A DNA stretch of 64,000 bases. Origin: Augochlora pura (taxonomy: Eukaryota; Arthropoda; Insecta; Hymenoptera; Halictidae). Shown here in pieces: positions 1 to 10,860 of this stretch; positions within the stretch are counted from its first letter, which is position 1, and each line of letters starts with the position of its first letter. The position numbers and the translations under genes are program-made. The notes beneath the pieces were generated by a model that saw only the letters and a list, made by a program, of their open reading frames with translations, was not told the origin of the DNA and searched no databases. Location: contig NC_135782.1 of the NCBI RefSeq assembly GCF_028453695.1, positions 11,408,001 to 11,472,000 on the forward strand. Reading direction: 5' to 3'.

Positions 1-1029
1 TCAAACTACGTAACTCCCAGATCTTATCTCCAGCGCAGGCAATTTTGATTTTGCATAAAAATCCTCAGTCATACATTATGCGAAGAAGAAATTCTCTACT
101 ACGAATGCAACAAATAAAAGTAAAACAAAAATTCACTTTCGTGAATTAGCATTCTTAATGAGCCGAAGCGCGATCTGTCAGCATCGTTAAATTTATCTTT
201 CGCGTTCTCCGTTTTCTATTCCACTAACTCGCTTTTCACATAAGCGCGCGAGATCCGTGGTCCGCTGATTACGAAATTATTTAAACGAGTCATCGGTAAC
301 GGCGCAGCGAATGCACTAATTTCTTCGCGTAAGTCCGACAACCGAACGAGTTCGTGGAACGATTTATTGCGAGGGTAAATGAAAATCTAAACGCGGTTAG
401 AGTTACCGGTCGCTCCAATCAGAGAGCAAAGGGAGTCGCGTGTACTACGGTCCGCGAGGGAAGTGTACAAGGTGCTCGTTGTGCGACAGGTTTACGCTGA
501 AGAAGAGCGGCGACCGCACTTCCGCTGATCTAGTAATGATACCGCGTGAAAGTAGAGGAACCCATGGAAGACACTTTGCTCCCCGCAGTTAAGAATACCA
601 AGGTTGGAGCCGTCTAGCCTTGCTGCGGGCGGCGATGGCGGTGCTTCTCTATCGATTTGAAAATTCTCCAGTCGGAAAAATTGCTTGCAATCTTGATGAA
701 CGGCAACTTCTTGCTACGAAACTGCCGGATGTTCTCCTCGGATCGTCATGAATATCGTGTAAAACTGATGGAAACGCGACGATGAAAACGCTTAGTCGTT
801 CGTTAAATTTTATCTTTTACGTTTAAAGCACGATCCTGGACGTCGATAGAATGATTTCTTTTATTGGAACAAGTTTTAGTTGAAATGTTGCCTTCGAATT
901 AGTAGGTGCATTATTTTAAAATTATTGAGATCGTTGAAGGGAGAACAAACTTTTAACTGGCTGCTGCTTCTTGAACTGTTGCATTCGAGAAGAAAGCTTA
1001 AATGTATATTACACGCTTATATGTTGTAG
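1..1029. other. Unassigned CpG-containing single-copy-looking DNA
   Basis: No gene, RNA gene or repeat is recognised. The part from about 170 to 780 is richer in CpG than the AT-rich sequence that follows. No open frame of useful length or recognisable domain is present. It could be regulatory or untranslated sequence, but nothing here proves it. Confidence 0.5.
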
Positions 1030-1033
1030 TTAA

Positions 1034-1397
1034 CACTAGAACTACCAAGGGGGGTCAAAATGACTTGTTTGACATTTTTTTAAATTAAAACTTATTTCAG
1101 TTGCATTTTGTTTCAGAAAATTTTGCACGACTTTTTCTAAGATATACAAATAATTAATTCTGTAAAACTGTTATGTTCTTTTTTTATCATTTTGTTGTAA
1201 ATTTGTATGCAGTATACCTACATATACCGAGATGAGTCATTTTGACCACCCTCTCACGGAACATAGGTTTTCGGTACTGTTCTGTAATAATAATAAAAAT
1301 AAAAAATATATAAAAACTAAAAATTGCTGTCTTTTCTTAAATGCCTTGGTAATTTAAGAAACAAGTCATTTTGACCCCTCCGGTAGAAGTAGGTATA
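1034..1397. mobile_element. TTAA-flanked element with GTCAAAATGAC-type inverted ends
   Basis: The left end follows TTAA at 1030-1033 and reads CACTAGAACTACCAAGG, then GGTCAAAATGAC. The right end (about 1363-1397) carries the complement GTCATTTTGACCCCTCCGGTAG and is decayed past that point. A second copy of the complementary end, GTCATTTTGACC, lies at about 1235. The element may therefore be two overlapping copies or a rearranged one. It has no coding capacity. A related lone left end is at 54755. The right boundary is uncertain. Confidence 0.55.
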
Positions 1398-1533
1398 CCC
1401 CAATCGTCGGTAGTTGTTGATATAGACAATTAGCTTTTTGCTCAAAAATCTGCAGTATAGTGATTAGTGTGCTAGATAAGTGCGTGATGTATTTCTTTAA
1501 ATAAAATGTATTACCTCAAACGAAATCAATTAA

Positions 1534-1771
1534 CTCTTTCCACTCGTGAGGTGACTCTGAGGCATCGTAAAAGCTGTTCTATTACGTTCCAAAATACTTT
1601 TTAAATCATCAACGTTGTTTGTATATTAAAAAGTTGTTAAAACTGTTCCATGTCATAAGACACCATTTCACATGCATAAGATGCACTTTATAAATCATAT
1701 AATATAGAAATACTGTGGTTTAGAAAAACTATTTTGAATTTACGGTTGAAATCGCCTCCGAGTGCAAAGGG
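1534..1771 (+). mobile_element. Family A TTAA element (CCCTTTGCACTCG type)
   Basis: This 238-bp non-coding element is flanked by TTAA at 1530-1533 and 1772-1775. The left end is CTCTTTCCACTCG and the right end CGAGTGCAAAGGG, imperfect inverted repeats. The interior matches other copies in the window, including the GTGACTCTGAGGCATC block near the left end and TGCACTTTAT in the middle. The TTAA target and CCCTTT-type end are typical of piggyBac-superfamily MITEs. No transposase for this family is in the window. Confidence 0.8.
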
Positions 1772-1895
1772 TTAAATAAAGGCATGCCCCACATCGATAT
1801 ACAAGGATATTAACCTAGAAATCCGCAAAGCAGATTAGCCAATCCAATATCAATTATCATTAGACGCAAAACAGTTTCATTATTTCATCATTATT

Positions 1896-2060
1896 TCGAA
1901 CGCGACTCAGAGTCTGAGCATAGGCTGCTCCGCCTCTCATTGGCTATTGTTTTTCGTTAATAACTCGTAAACAAAGCCACAATTCACATTTTCACTAAGG
2001 AAAACATTACTCCATATGGCCTCAGCATTTTATGTTAAGCTTTTTTATATCAGCAATAGT
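1896..2060 (-). repeat. Partial copy of a dispersed foldback-type repeat
   Basis: The core CTCATTGGCTATTG, TCGTTAATAACTCGTAAACA, AAGCC and AAGGAAAACATTACT is shared with copies at about 4590-4830 and 50560-50856. In the latter the same block appears in both orientations. This copy is truncated and lacks recognisable ends. The family ends elsewhere in an ACAGGGTGTCCC-like sequence. I do not know the class of the mobile element. Confidence 0.55.
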
Positions 2061-4589
2061 TCATCCAATCAATGTTCCACAAAGCGTACGATCAATATTT
2101 TCAAAATTTGAAAATAAGTAATAATAATGATAAATTCAATTTAAGTAAGCTTAAACTAGAAAACCCCATGTAGATATTTTTATAATTTTATTGATTTTTT
2201 AATTGTGGCGGGTAATGGGTTAAATAAAAACAAATCTGTTGTTTACATAATCACATCAGTATACGAGTAACCTAATCTAGACATTCGATAAACAGGCTAT
2301 CCTATCTGAATTAATTTTTTGTCGAACACTTGCGTAACAGGTTTTCCTATTTGGGTGAATTTTTCATTAAACGCTTCTATAATATTAAATTAGACCGCCT
2401 TTGGTACGGTATAATTTTATCACAAAAATCGCGCAGCTCTTCGATCTAATTCGGTAAAATTGGACAGACACGGGTAGTAACAAAATATTACAGGAAATTT
2501 CCAATCAAAATTCATGAACTTTGCTAAATTGAATACTTAGGCTGCTCGTCCAGATATGGCGACGAATCGTTCAATTTTTCTGAAATTAACACATATAAAA
2601 CGTGTAATCGGTAAAAACAATCCCCGAAGCAGTTCGCCTCGAAAATTCCTCTCCAGCTCGCGCTACGCCTGTTTTCTACGGAGCAACCACAGGGCCGATT
2701 CCCGGCAAATTACAAAGTAACACTTCGCGGGATTGTTGATCTTTTTATCTCTCCCGTGAAAGCGTAATTTTCCTCCCATCGACGCGCGCGGTTTTGCAAA
2801 AACATTTTAACGAACAGTATAATGAGCGCCCGCGCGCATTATCGTCCAGAGCCCGGGCTCCGACATCGATAACGCAGCGCGTTTGTCCTGCGGTGAACGT
2901 TTCTCGCGCGGTTCACCGTATTCAGATGACGAACGACCGTGTCGCGGGCGAACTTACCCAGTCATTCCGCGGTTTCTCCGCGAGCTATGAGCGACGGGAT
3001 TTCGATTTTTTTTCATGTTCGTGTTATAAGCGCTACTGACAGTACTGACGCAGAGAGCTCGCAGACACCTCCCATGGTCGTCATTCATGATTGTAACGGT
3101 TGCTTTGCGTCGTGAAAAGCGTCGGCGACCATAATTAACCTCGGACAGGAGCCCGTTTCCACGACCTCGACGATGTTTATAACAATTCCAAGCTTCGTCC
3201 AGTAATTTATTAAGACATATTTCTTAAAAATTTATCAGCCTTTGTATTATTCTTAATGTAATAGTAATTTATTTTATTTTACTGCTGAATATTGAGTTAT
3301 TAAAACCGCCATTTAAAATGCCTTCGGTCACAATGAACACGGATAACACTTGAGTTAATAGACGCGGATATCGATGAAAAATATTTTTTATTTTCTTTAT
3401 TAATGATATAAAACGGAAGTTAAATAAAAAGAGTATTTCTTTTTGAAATGGGTCAGCTGTTGTTAACACAAAATGTTGCATTTCTTCATGATGAGATTAA
3501 CACTGAACCTATTACGATCAAATGATCTGTTTCTCACTATATAATTATAAAAGTTATAAAAATGAAGATTTATTGGAGAACATTATTGGAGCAACTACTG
3601 TAATGAAAACTGTACGGAACTAAATTAATTGGATCTTCTCAGCTTTATGAGGTAGTACACAAGGTCTAGTTCATTGCACGATATGTTTAATGTTAACGGG
3701 GCTATATATTTTGATATTTTTTTATTAAATCATATATTGTATTTTATAAAAATGTTGTACTCAAACAAGATACGATGAAAATTACCGTTAATCTATTAGA
3801 ATTACTAAAGAACACAAGAGTCTAGTTTCCATTCTTGCAGTCTGGTCATTATAAATAATTTCAATAGTTGATACTTCAAGTCTTACTTGTAAGAAAACGT
3901 CATATTGAATATATTATAGTGTTAAAAACGGGACGAGATAGAAAACTTCTATCAGTACAAAATACTAAATAATACTATTGTTTACGTATTTCTCGATTGT
4001 CACGATAATTTCTGCTAAGATCATTTCTTTGAGAATCTCCAAGCTACCCATATTTGTAGGAAATATTAATTTATTTATTTCTTCATTAATGCTTCAAACT
4101 AGATAGTTTATTTAGTAAATACAATGTGCAAGAACGAGAAATACATTTATTTATCATCCTTGTGTATAGTGTTGTTAAATGTACACCCGCAAATAGAAAT
4201 AATACTTCGTCATTAAATTATAAAAATGCAGTATGATCGAACTTTTATGTAAAAATTGATTTATTTCAATGTAGACTTCTCAATTTATATAAGTAATTCT
4301 AACAATTCTCATCATTACGTTAGCTCATCCATGCAATATCTTTGGCGACGAAATATATATGAAACTTGGCTGGAAACTTCGGACATGTGTCAATTGTTGA
4401 ATAATTCGTGATCAGTGTCGAATAATAGTGCAGTGAAAGTGAAAGTTAGTGTAATCTGTGCCATTCTACATAAGTGGATTACATGCGTGGATTACAACTT
4501 CTGAATTATAACATTTACAACTGAACTGGTAAATTTTTCATTAATAATATTTGTGAAATTTTTGAAATTAGTAAGAAATTCATTAAATT
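2061..4589. other. Unassigned, mostly AT-rich DNA with one CpG-rich block
   Basis: A CpG-rich block lies at about 2620-3170. The rest is AT-rich with no recognisable gene, RNA or repeat copy. The open stretch within 2794-3039 has no start codon of the usual kind and no domain, and is explained by the local GC content. Confidence 0.45.
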
Positions 4590-4830
4590 CCTGTTCAATG
4601 CTCGACCGCGGCTAATAGCCGATACGCGGCCCTCTCTCTTGACAGCGAGATGGGCTTCAGCCGGCTGGCTTGCATGCGCAGCAGCACGAAAAATCGTTCG
4701 TGCGCACTTTTTTCATTAATAACTCGTTAACAAAGCCGCGGATTGCATTTCGGCAAAGGAAAAAGTTACTTGAAATAACCTCAGGAACCCCCCATTTCCC
4801 GATGTTAACATAATTACGGATCACCCTGTA
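4590..4830 (-). repeat. Dispersed foldback-type repeat, second copy
   Basis: It shares ATTAATAACTCGTTAACAAA, GCCGCGGATTGCATTT, GGCAAAGGAAAAAGTTACTT and ACCTCAGGAACC with the copies at 1896-2060 and 50560-50856. It ends at 4822-4830 in CACCCTGTA, the complement of a TACAGGGTG terminus. The left boundary is approximate and the left part, which is GC-rich, diverges from the other copies. Confidence 0.6.
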
Positions 4831-6715
4831 TATATATTATATCTAGCTAGACCACCCTGTGCAGCAATAATTATCGTATAATGTTCATTTAGCTCGATGA
4901 ACTTTAATCGACACGTTTTCGCGATAACGAACGGAAGGTTAGAGAGATCGTAACGAGATTTCTATCAGGTTGCTTCCGTCCCCTTCGTCGACGTCTACTC
5001 ATCGCTTCGCGTTTCTCACCGGAGATATGGCTAGGCGACGCGGTCGTTTATTTTGCATCGGCGACAGAATCAGCTCGGTGTAAATTAGTCAGGAATCTGA
5101 GCGCCGCGATTACATCGTGACTTCCTCCGCCGGCGATTCGTACTTCCCTTACGAATAAACGTGACTCATTTACCTACGAGAGCACGGCGCAATCAATTCC
5201 ATGATTAATTACCACGCCGGGGATTTCAGTCATCCGCGTGTATCTGCATCGAATGCGATCGGACCTGTCCGCGTTTACGACATTATACTCTTTCGACCAT
5301 TTAGAGATTTCATTAGCGGTCTCGTCTCTTTATTGAAGAACGCGACTTTCGAAGGAATTCCAAGCTTCCGAGTCAAAATTCTTCCGCTTCGGTAATTGCG
5401 GCCTAAATACCTGCGATGCGAAATATTTTGTTATATATATATTCAGATCAATCAGTCTGACATTACCGAATTTTAAACGCGATGAATATATAGTGTTCGA
5501 TACAATGACACGATTTCACTTATTTAAACAAAGTACGATTTCTTGTTTAATTTAATCATTGAATGGACGACTTTATATAAGAATTCGATGTAGAAACATT
5601 TGTTTCGAGATTGTTTTATTCCCAGTTAAAATGTTTTTTATATTTAATACGCACGTATTTTGTAATATCTTATTTTTTGAAATAGTATTTAGAATAATCT
5701 CCTTTTTAATTTTTACTATCAATAAAAAACCAACTGTTTCAACAGAAGATAATTTTAGTTAGTAATTAATTAATTAGAAGTAATTAACTAACTAAATCAA
5801 TATATGAAAATGTAAGTTCGTATGATGCAGCTGTACGTATGCAAAATATAATTATGTTATCAATACTTCACACTTTTTATTACAACGTTAAAATTGCAAG
5901 CACTCTTGTATAGAAAATAACTGAATACATTACACAATACGGGCGAATATAATAATAAAAATTGTAAAAGGTTTAACTAAAGTCAACCTTGTGGCCATTA
6001 CGAAGTTGACTTACCTGTCAACAAAGTTTAGGTTTAATGTTACTGGAAAATTCAAATTTTTTCTATTCGAGGGTCGATTCAATTTTTATATTGCCGAACT
6101 TCGAGATGCTTATTTTCGTTCGATGGGCGAGGAAAAAGGTGGGAAACAAAACTTTACATAGATAGAATTATACGATGATGCCGGGACAGCTTTGCAGATG
6201 GAAGTAGCTTGGTATCAATCGTCACCGATCTCGAGCTACTCATCCATCATTCGATATTTCTGGCGAGACACGTTTGCTGTCGCGTTTGCACGACGACGCA
6301 GTCGAACCAAACTACCACATGAAATCACCTGGAACGACGTTCGAACGAAGCCAACGAGATAAAACGAACTGGAAATTTCAGTCTGCTTTAGGTCGAACCC
6401 ACCGCGACGATTAATCATCTTCACGCTCTTACACTTTTGTAGAACTTCGCCATCAATTCCAGGATAATTAAATCCGCGCGCGAGTAGTCTGCAACGTCGT
6501 GTCGGATTCTACCAAACGCAACCAAAAAGTGATCAAATATTTCCACTTTCCGCGTCTCGATATCCTTTCTCCACGTTGCAACAAATTTTATTGCGATTAA
6601 CAACATTCCGAATATGCTACGAAGAGAAACAATAAATATTTTCATACAATCGAGACGAGCTGAAATGCAACATATTTATTTAAGTAATTCACGATAACAA
6701 AGAATTTATGTTATA

Positions 6716-6748
<33 letters not shown>

Positions 6749-8100
6749 CGATATTTACCTAGGAATTAAGTAAATTTTATTTATCAGTAGAAGTTATTTA
6801 AGTAAATTTTATTTAGGCATGGCTGGATTTTGCATAAATGAAATTTTTTATAACTAGATCACCATTTTTCTTAATATATTTTTTTCGTATAGCTATACAG
6901 TATTATAGTATTATCTATACATATTCTCTTCTTAGTATATTGTACATATACACTTTTATTATTAATCGTCTGCTTTAATAACTAATAATACAAATTGAGT
7001 AAGGTACAAGACATGCGCGAAATAATGGCGCGTCGTGCCTTAAAGGTTAAGAATTAAATGAATTTAATAATAAACGAAATTTTAGAGATTAAATGAACGT
7101 TAATAATGAATTAGACGCATAGAAATGATATTAATTTAAATATAATTTAATATAATATTAAAATGAATAAAAATAATAAGAATAAATGAATTTAGAAAGT
7201 GAAACTATATGAATAGATGCGCAAATAAGAAATAAAAAATATATAAAAATTGTGTATAAGAAGAATTGTGAGGATGGATACTTCTTTCGTGGAAGAACAT
7301 GTAGAAAACGAGTCCTGCTATCATGTTGATTACGATCGACTTGATTTTTCTTCTGGTATACGAGATCAAAGTGAAAGCCAGGCTTGGCCTGTAACAGCGT
7401 CGGAATCAGAGCAACTGAGATAATGAAAGGGACTGCATCCTTGGGATAGCTTCGATCGCTTATCTCGCCGATCTAATCGAACATCGACATAATTGACATG
7501 CAACTTACAAGTTAGTACAAGTCGAGCAGACCTAGTGGCGTCGCGGCAGCAGTGATTAATGTAGAATGATTCGGAGTTGACTGCCGATAAATTGCGATGT
7601 TTTGATAACTTCTAATGGATATCTTCCGACGACGCGGCAAGCGTTAAATAATATTTTAATACGCCCACGAGAATGCAGCTCCGGTCGCGGTTGAAGTGAA
7701 ACAGTCGCTTAAAGCTGTTACTTTAATTACCGATCCGCGGAGCGAAGGATATAAACACAGGATTTTATTATCTGCGGTATTCTCGATTTTTTTTCACGAT
7801 TATTCAACCGTTCCGATTAAATAGTTTTCATCGATGTAATTCGCCGTCGATGTTATTTATAGCTCGGTCGTGGATGCATATGTAAATATGTATTCTTTTC
7901 CAAATCTCCGTATCGCGATGATCACAATAAGAGAACATTTCATTTCCTTGATAGAACAACATTGCATGGCAGAAGCAAAGTTGATATGCCATTAATATTA
8001 ATTAATGTAACTGTAATTCAGGAAAGTGGTCGAAGATAAATATTTTTTGTTCCCAGTTGTTGTGTTGCTACAATGTAACATATAATCAGGTGTGAAGTGG
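4831..8100. other. Unassigned DNA, CpG-rich at 4900-5400, otherwise AT-rich
   Basis: No supported gene is present. The block at 4900-5400 is CpG-rich. Two overlapping minus-strand open frames at 6236-6645 have no domain, and the lower one starts at GTG, so they are taken as chance. The tract at 7240-7760 is again CpG-richer. Confidence 0.45.
6716..6747. repeat. (AAT)n microsatellite
   Basis: Thirty-two bases of uninterrupted AAT, about 10.7 units, in AT-rich DNA. Confidence 0.95.
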
Positions 8101-8245
8101 TATTCGATTTCATTAATATTATGTATAGTTCATTGAGAAATGAATTTAGTTCATTACTTATCTACGTAATTATAATGTATTATTATAATATATGAACTAA
8201 ATTAATTTCTCAATGAACTATACATAATATTAATGAAATAGAATA
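8101..8245. repeat. Near-perfect long hairpin (54-bp inverted repeat)
   Basis: The left arm 8101-8154 and right arm 8192-8245 are inverse complements over 54 bp with two mismatches, around a 37-bp AT-rich centre. Arm landmarks are TTTCATTAATATTATG and TATAGTTCATTGAGAAAT. This may be a small MITE without its flanks recognised, or a recent palindromic duplication. There is no coding capacity. Confidence 0.9.
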
Positions 8246-8289
8246 TGTATATATCAAATATAAATTCGAATTTCAATCTTTCAATGATA

Positions 8290-8632
8290 AAAATAATGTT
8301 GCTGTTACACATTACTTTAGTTTTAAATAGATTTTTTCTTCTTATTATTATCACCATTATTACTACCATCATCATCTGTCATTGTTAACCAACGTCATTT
8401 CACAAGTATCGCTTATCATTAATTATTAAAAAAAATAAAGGAATTCTCATTTATCATAAATTTGATTTTGCATAAAGATTGGCAAACTAACGATAAGTGA
8501 TAAACGTAAAATGACACCAGTTATTAATAACCGTTGATGATTGTAATAATAATGGTAATAATATTGACAATAAGAAGAAGAAAAAGAAATCAAATTAAAA
8601 TTAAAGTAGTACCGCAGGATGTAACAACAGTT
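8290..8632. repeat. Imperfect long inverted repeat
   Basis: The left arm (about 8297-8400) and right arm (about 8510-8632) are imperfect inverse complements of roughly 110 bp. Landmarks are TTGCTGTTACACATTACTTT on the left against the complement of GATGTAACAACAG on the right, TTTTTCTTCTTATTATTATC against GACAATAAGAAGAAGAAAAA, and AACGTCATTT against AAATGACACC. The terminal block resembles sequence at 22470-22590, suggesting a dispersed foldback or MITE family. It is internal to no gene. Confidence 0.7.
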
Positions 8633-9080
8633 ATTTTCAGTACTGAAAAATTGAGATGCAAATTTTTATTGTTCGTCCGAATATTCGTTGCTCCATTTCC
8701 GAAAATAAATCGTACAAGAACGTCGTCGAAGAAATGAAATATTTGTGTGTTCACAGCGAGACGGTTTCAATTAATTCCATTATCATATCATGATACGAGT
8801 CGTGTCAGGACCCTACGAGATTACATTTAATTTATTCAGCGTTGACCGGCTTTTTGCTCTGCATAATTTTTCCTCTGCAATCGTTATTGACACACTTTCA
8901 CAATATGCAGACATTATTCCTGTCGACGAAAAGTTCCACGAAAAAATTAGGCTGCATTGCGCTCGTGCACCTGGATCCCGAGTGTACAATCACGAATGTT
9001 TTTACTATCTTGTGAGAAAAATGTACGAAAATTTTTAAAGGTAGATATTACAATATTTTGTACAAAATTCTGTAGGATTA

Positions 9081-9415
9081 ATTATTATAATGAAATATGG
9101 CATAAAATCTGATAGCTGCATGGAAATCTTAAGAATTGAATATTATATCTTGTATAAAAACTGATAACTGTATAAAACTATATAAATTTTATTATTGTAA
9201 TGAACTTTTGTATAAAATTGATGACTGTATGAAAATCTTTAAACTTGAATATTATAATATCTTGTATAAAAACTGACAATTGTAGTAAAACTGTATAGAA
9301 TTGATTATTGTAATAAACTTTGGCATAAAATCTAATAACTAAAGACCTAGTAACTGTATAATAATCATTAGAATTAAATGTTAATAATTTTGTACGAAAA
9401 CCGCTAACTACACAA
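9081..9415. repeat. Degenerate tandem repeat, period about 110-113 bp
   Basis: Three units start at ATTATTATAATGAA (9081), ATTATTGTAATGAAC (9191) and ATTATTGTAATAAAC (9304). Each unit contains a TTGAATATTATA and TTGTATAAAAACTGA core. The units are clearly related but eroded. The 112-residue open frame on the minus strand over 9178-9516 is a by-product of this low-complexity array. Confidence 0.75.
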
Positions 9416-9509
9416 CATTTTTTGGAATAACAACAAATCAAATCTTGTAAAATAAACTTGATAACCGTATAAAAATTTGTACAAAAACAGTTCAATTCTT
9501 GTATCTCGT

Positions 9510-10298
9510 CTATCATCAGACCGAATGTGTTTCGCTTCCCACTGTCCCACGGATTCTCACGTACGGTAAACGCATAAAGTCCGCCTACTATTTATGCAAG
9601 CTTAAGTCGCGAGTCAATGAGACAATCACAGAATGGTGTTCGCAGTCCTCCCATAATTACGTTACCCGTCCCGCGTGCTGTGCGACCGTGCAGCTTGAAT
9701 ATTCTCCGCACTCTGCACACTTCCGCGTTTGATGGACACGATACTTGGCTTCCTTCCCGCGCGGCAACCAGCGAGCCCCCGCTCGAGAATGCTTATTTCA
9801 CTTACAAATAAATCTTGGCCATCGACAGTGTTCGTCGTCTCATGAACGGTCCCATTCAGCGCCTCGGAAAAACGAACACGTACTATATACACTTTCGAAA
9901 CAATTACGTCATGTCAAGAATCCTTTGAATGACGTCTACAAGCCGTTAATGGACCCAGAAGTCCAAGTTGAAAGGATCCCCCGTGGTAGGTGCGTGAGCT
10001 GTGCCGCGGCGGGCGGCTCGCCGGCTAACAATAAGTAGCCTTTTCGCATGTTGATTACGTAGCGAGCAGCCGCGGCATTACCATAACCCGATGCCTGTCT
10101 CCGAAGGAGGACCGTCAATCGTAACCGCGGCTTAACGGCTGCTGTTCCCGTTCCCGTTAGAGGATGACCGCTGCCTTGAACACGTTCCGACCACGTTTTA
10201 GTCGCGGAGTCAAGCTAGATTCGAACTATTCATTAACCCTTCGCGGACGGCGGTTCGCGGCGAGGTTAAGTAGCCATGTTACAGCAGAATCGAAGTAT
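9510..10298. other. CpG-rich unassigned block
   Basis: GC- and CpG-rich sequence with several overlapping open frames on both strands, which is what high GC produces by chance. No domain, signal peptide or convincing splice structure is visible. Near 10234 there is a lone TTAA followed by CCCTTCGCGGACGG, resembling a TTAA-element end without a partner. Confidence 0.4.
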
Positions 10299-10300
10299 TA

Positions 10301-10359
10301 GGGTGTCCCATAACTTTCTTCCTTCTTTTTATGCGAAATCAATAGACGATATTTGTTGT
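10301..10359 (+). mobile_element. Lone mariner-like left end
   Basis: After TA, the sequence reads TAGGGTGTCCCATAACTTTC then TTCCTTCTTTTTATGCGAAA, the style of a Tc1/mariner terminal repeat and subterminal region. No matching right end is found. The sequence is cut at 10360 by the TTAA cluster of three piggyBac-type elements, which may have inserted into an old mariner copy. Confidence 0.4.
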
Positions 10360-10363
10360 TTAA

Positions 10364-10598
10364 CACGTTCGTCGCCGCGTCACCCATATCTGGGCGACAT
10401 TCATTTCTGACCAATTTTGCAAATTTATTTTTATTGCAATATATACGAGCAAAAATGAATTCGACTATGAATTTCGAATGCGAAAGAGTTCTAATGTCAT
10501 CCCCTATGATAAATGTGAACTTTTCAGTTTTATTTTAATTAATTAAATTGCTTTAATTATGTGGGGATTTTAGTGTCTAATTGTCGGCGACGAACTTG
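10364..10598. mobile_element. TTAA element 1 of the triple cluster
   Basis: A 235-bp non-coding element between TTAA at 10360-10363 and TTAA at 10599-10602. The ends are CACGTTCGTCGCCG and its inverse CGGCGACGAACTTG, with one base missing or changed. Just inside the left end is an imperfect palindrome, CACCCATATCTGGGCG. It shares the right-hand TTAA with the next element. The family has no other copy that I recognise in the window. Confidence 0.8.
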
Positions 10599-10602
10599 TT
10601 AA

Positions 10603-10856
10603 CACGTTCAACCCGGCGTGTACCAGACGTGGTGCACAGACATTGCATTTTATTTGTACATATACTTCACAATTCGTAAATAAAGTTTTATAAGTACTTT
10701 ATAACAATTTCACGCAACAATGTCTGACTTCAGACTCAAGTCACTAACAATAGAAAAAATAGCGAAACAAACACGCGCCGCCAGACGAATACACAACTGA
10801 TAATATCGAACCCCCCAACTGTACGGACTTCGAAGGAATGCGCCGGGTTGAACGTG
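10603..10856. mobile_element. TTAA element 2 of the triple cluster
   Basis: A 254-bp non-coding element between TTAA at 10599-10602 and TTAG (a decayed TTAA) at 10857-10860. The ends CACGTTCAACCCGGCG and CGCCGGGTTGAACGTG are perfect inverse complements over 16 bp. An inner palindrome-like motif ACCAGACGTGGTGCAC follows the left end. It directly abuts both neighbouring elements, separated only by the four-base target site. Confidence 0.85.
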
Positions 10857-10860
10857 TTAG

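Noticed and set aside
6236..6645. Two overlapping minus-strand frames that look like a translationally coupled pair
   Set aside because: The second starts with GTG and the arrangement is bacterial in style, unsuited to an insect nuclear genome. No domains.
9178..9516. 112-residue minus-strand frame
   Set aside because: Coincides with the 110-113-bp degenerate tandem array. It is a by-product of repetition.
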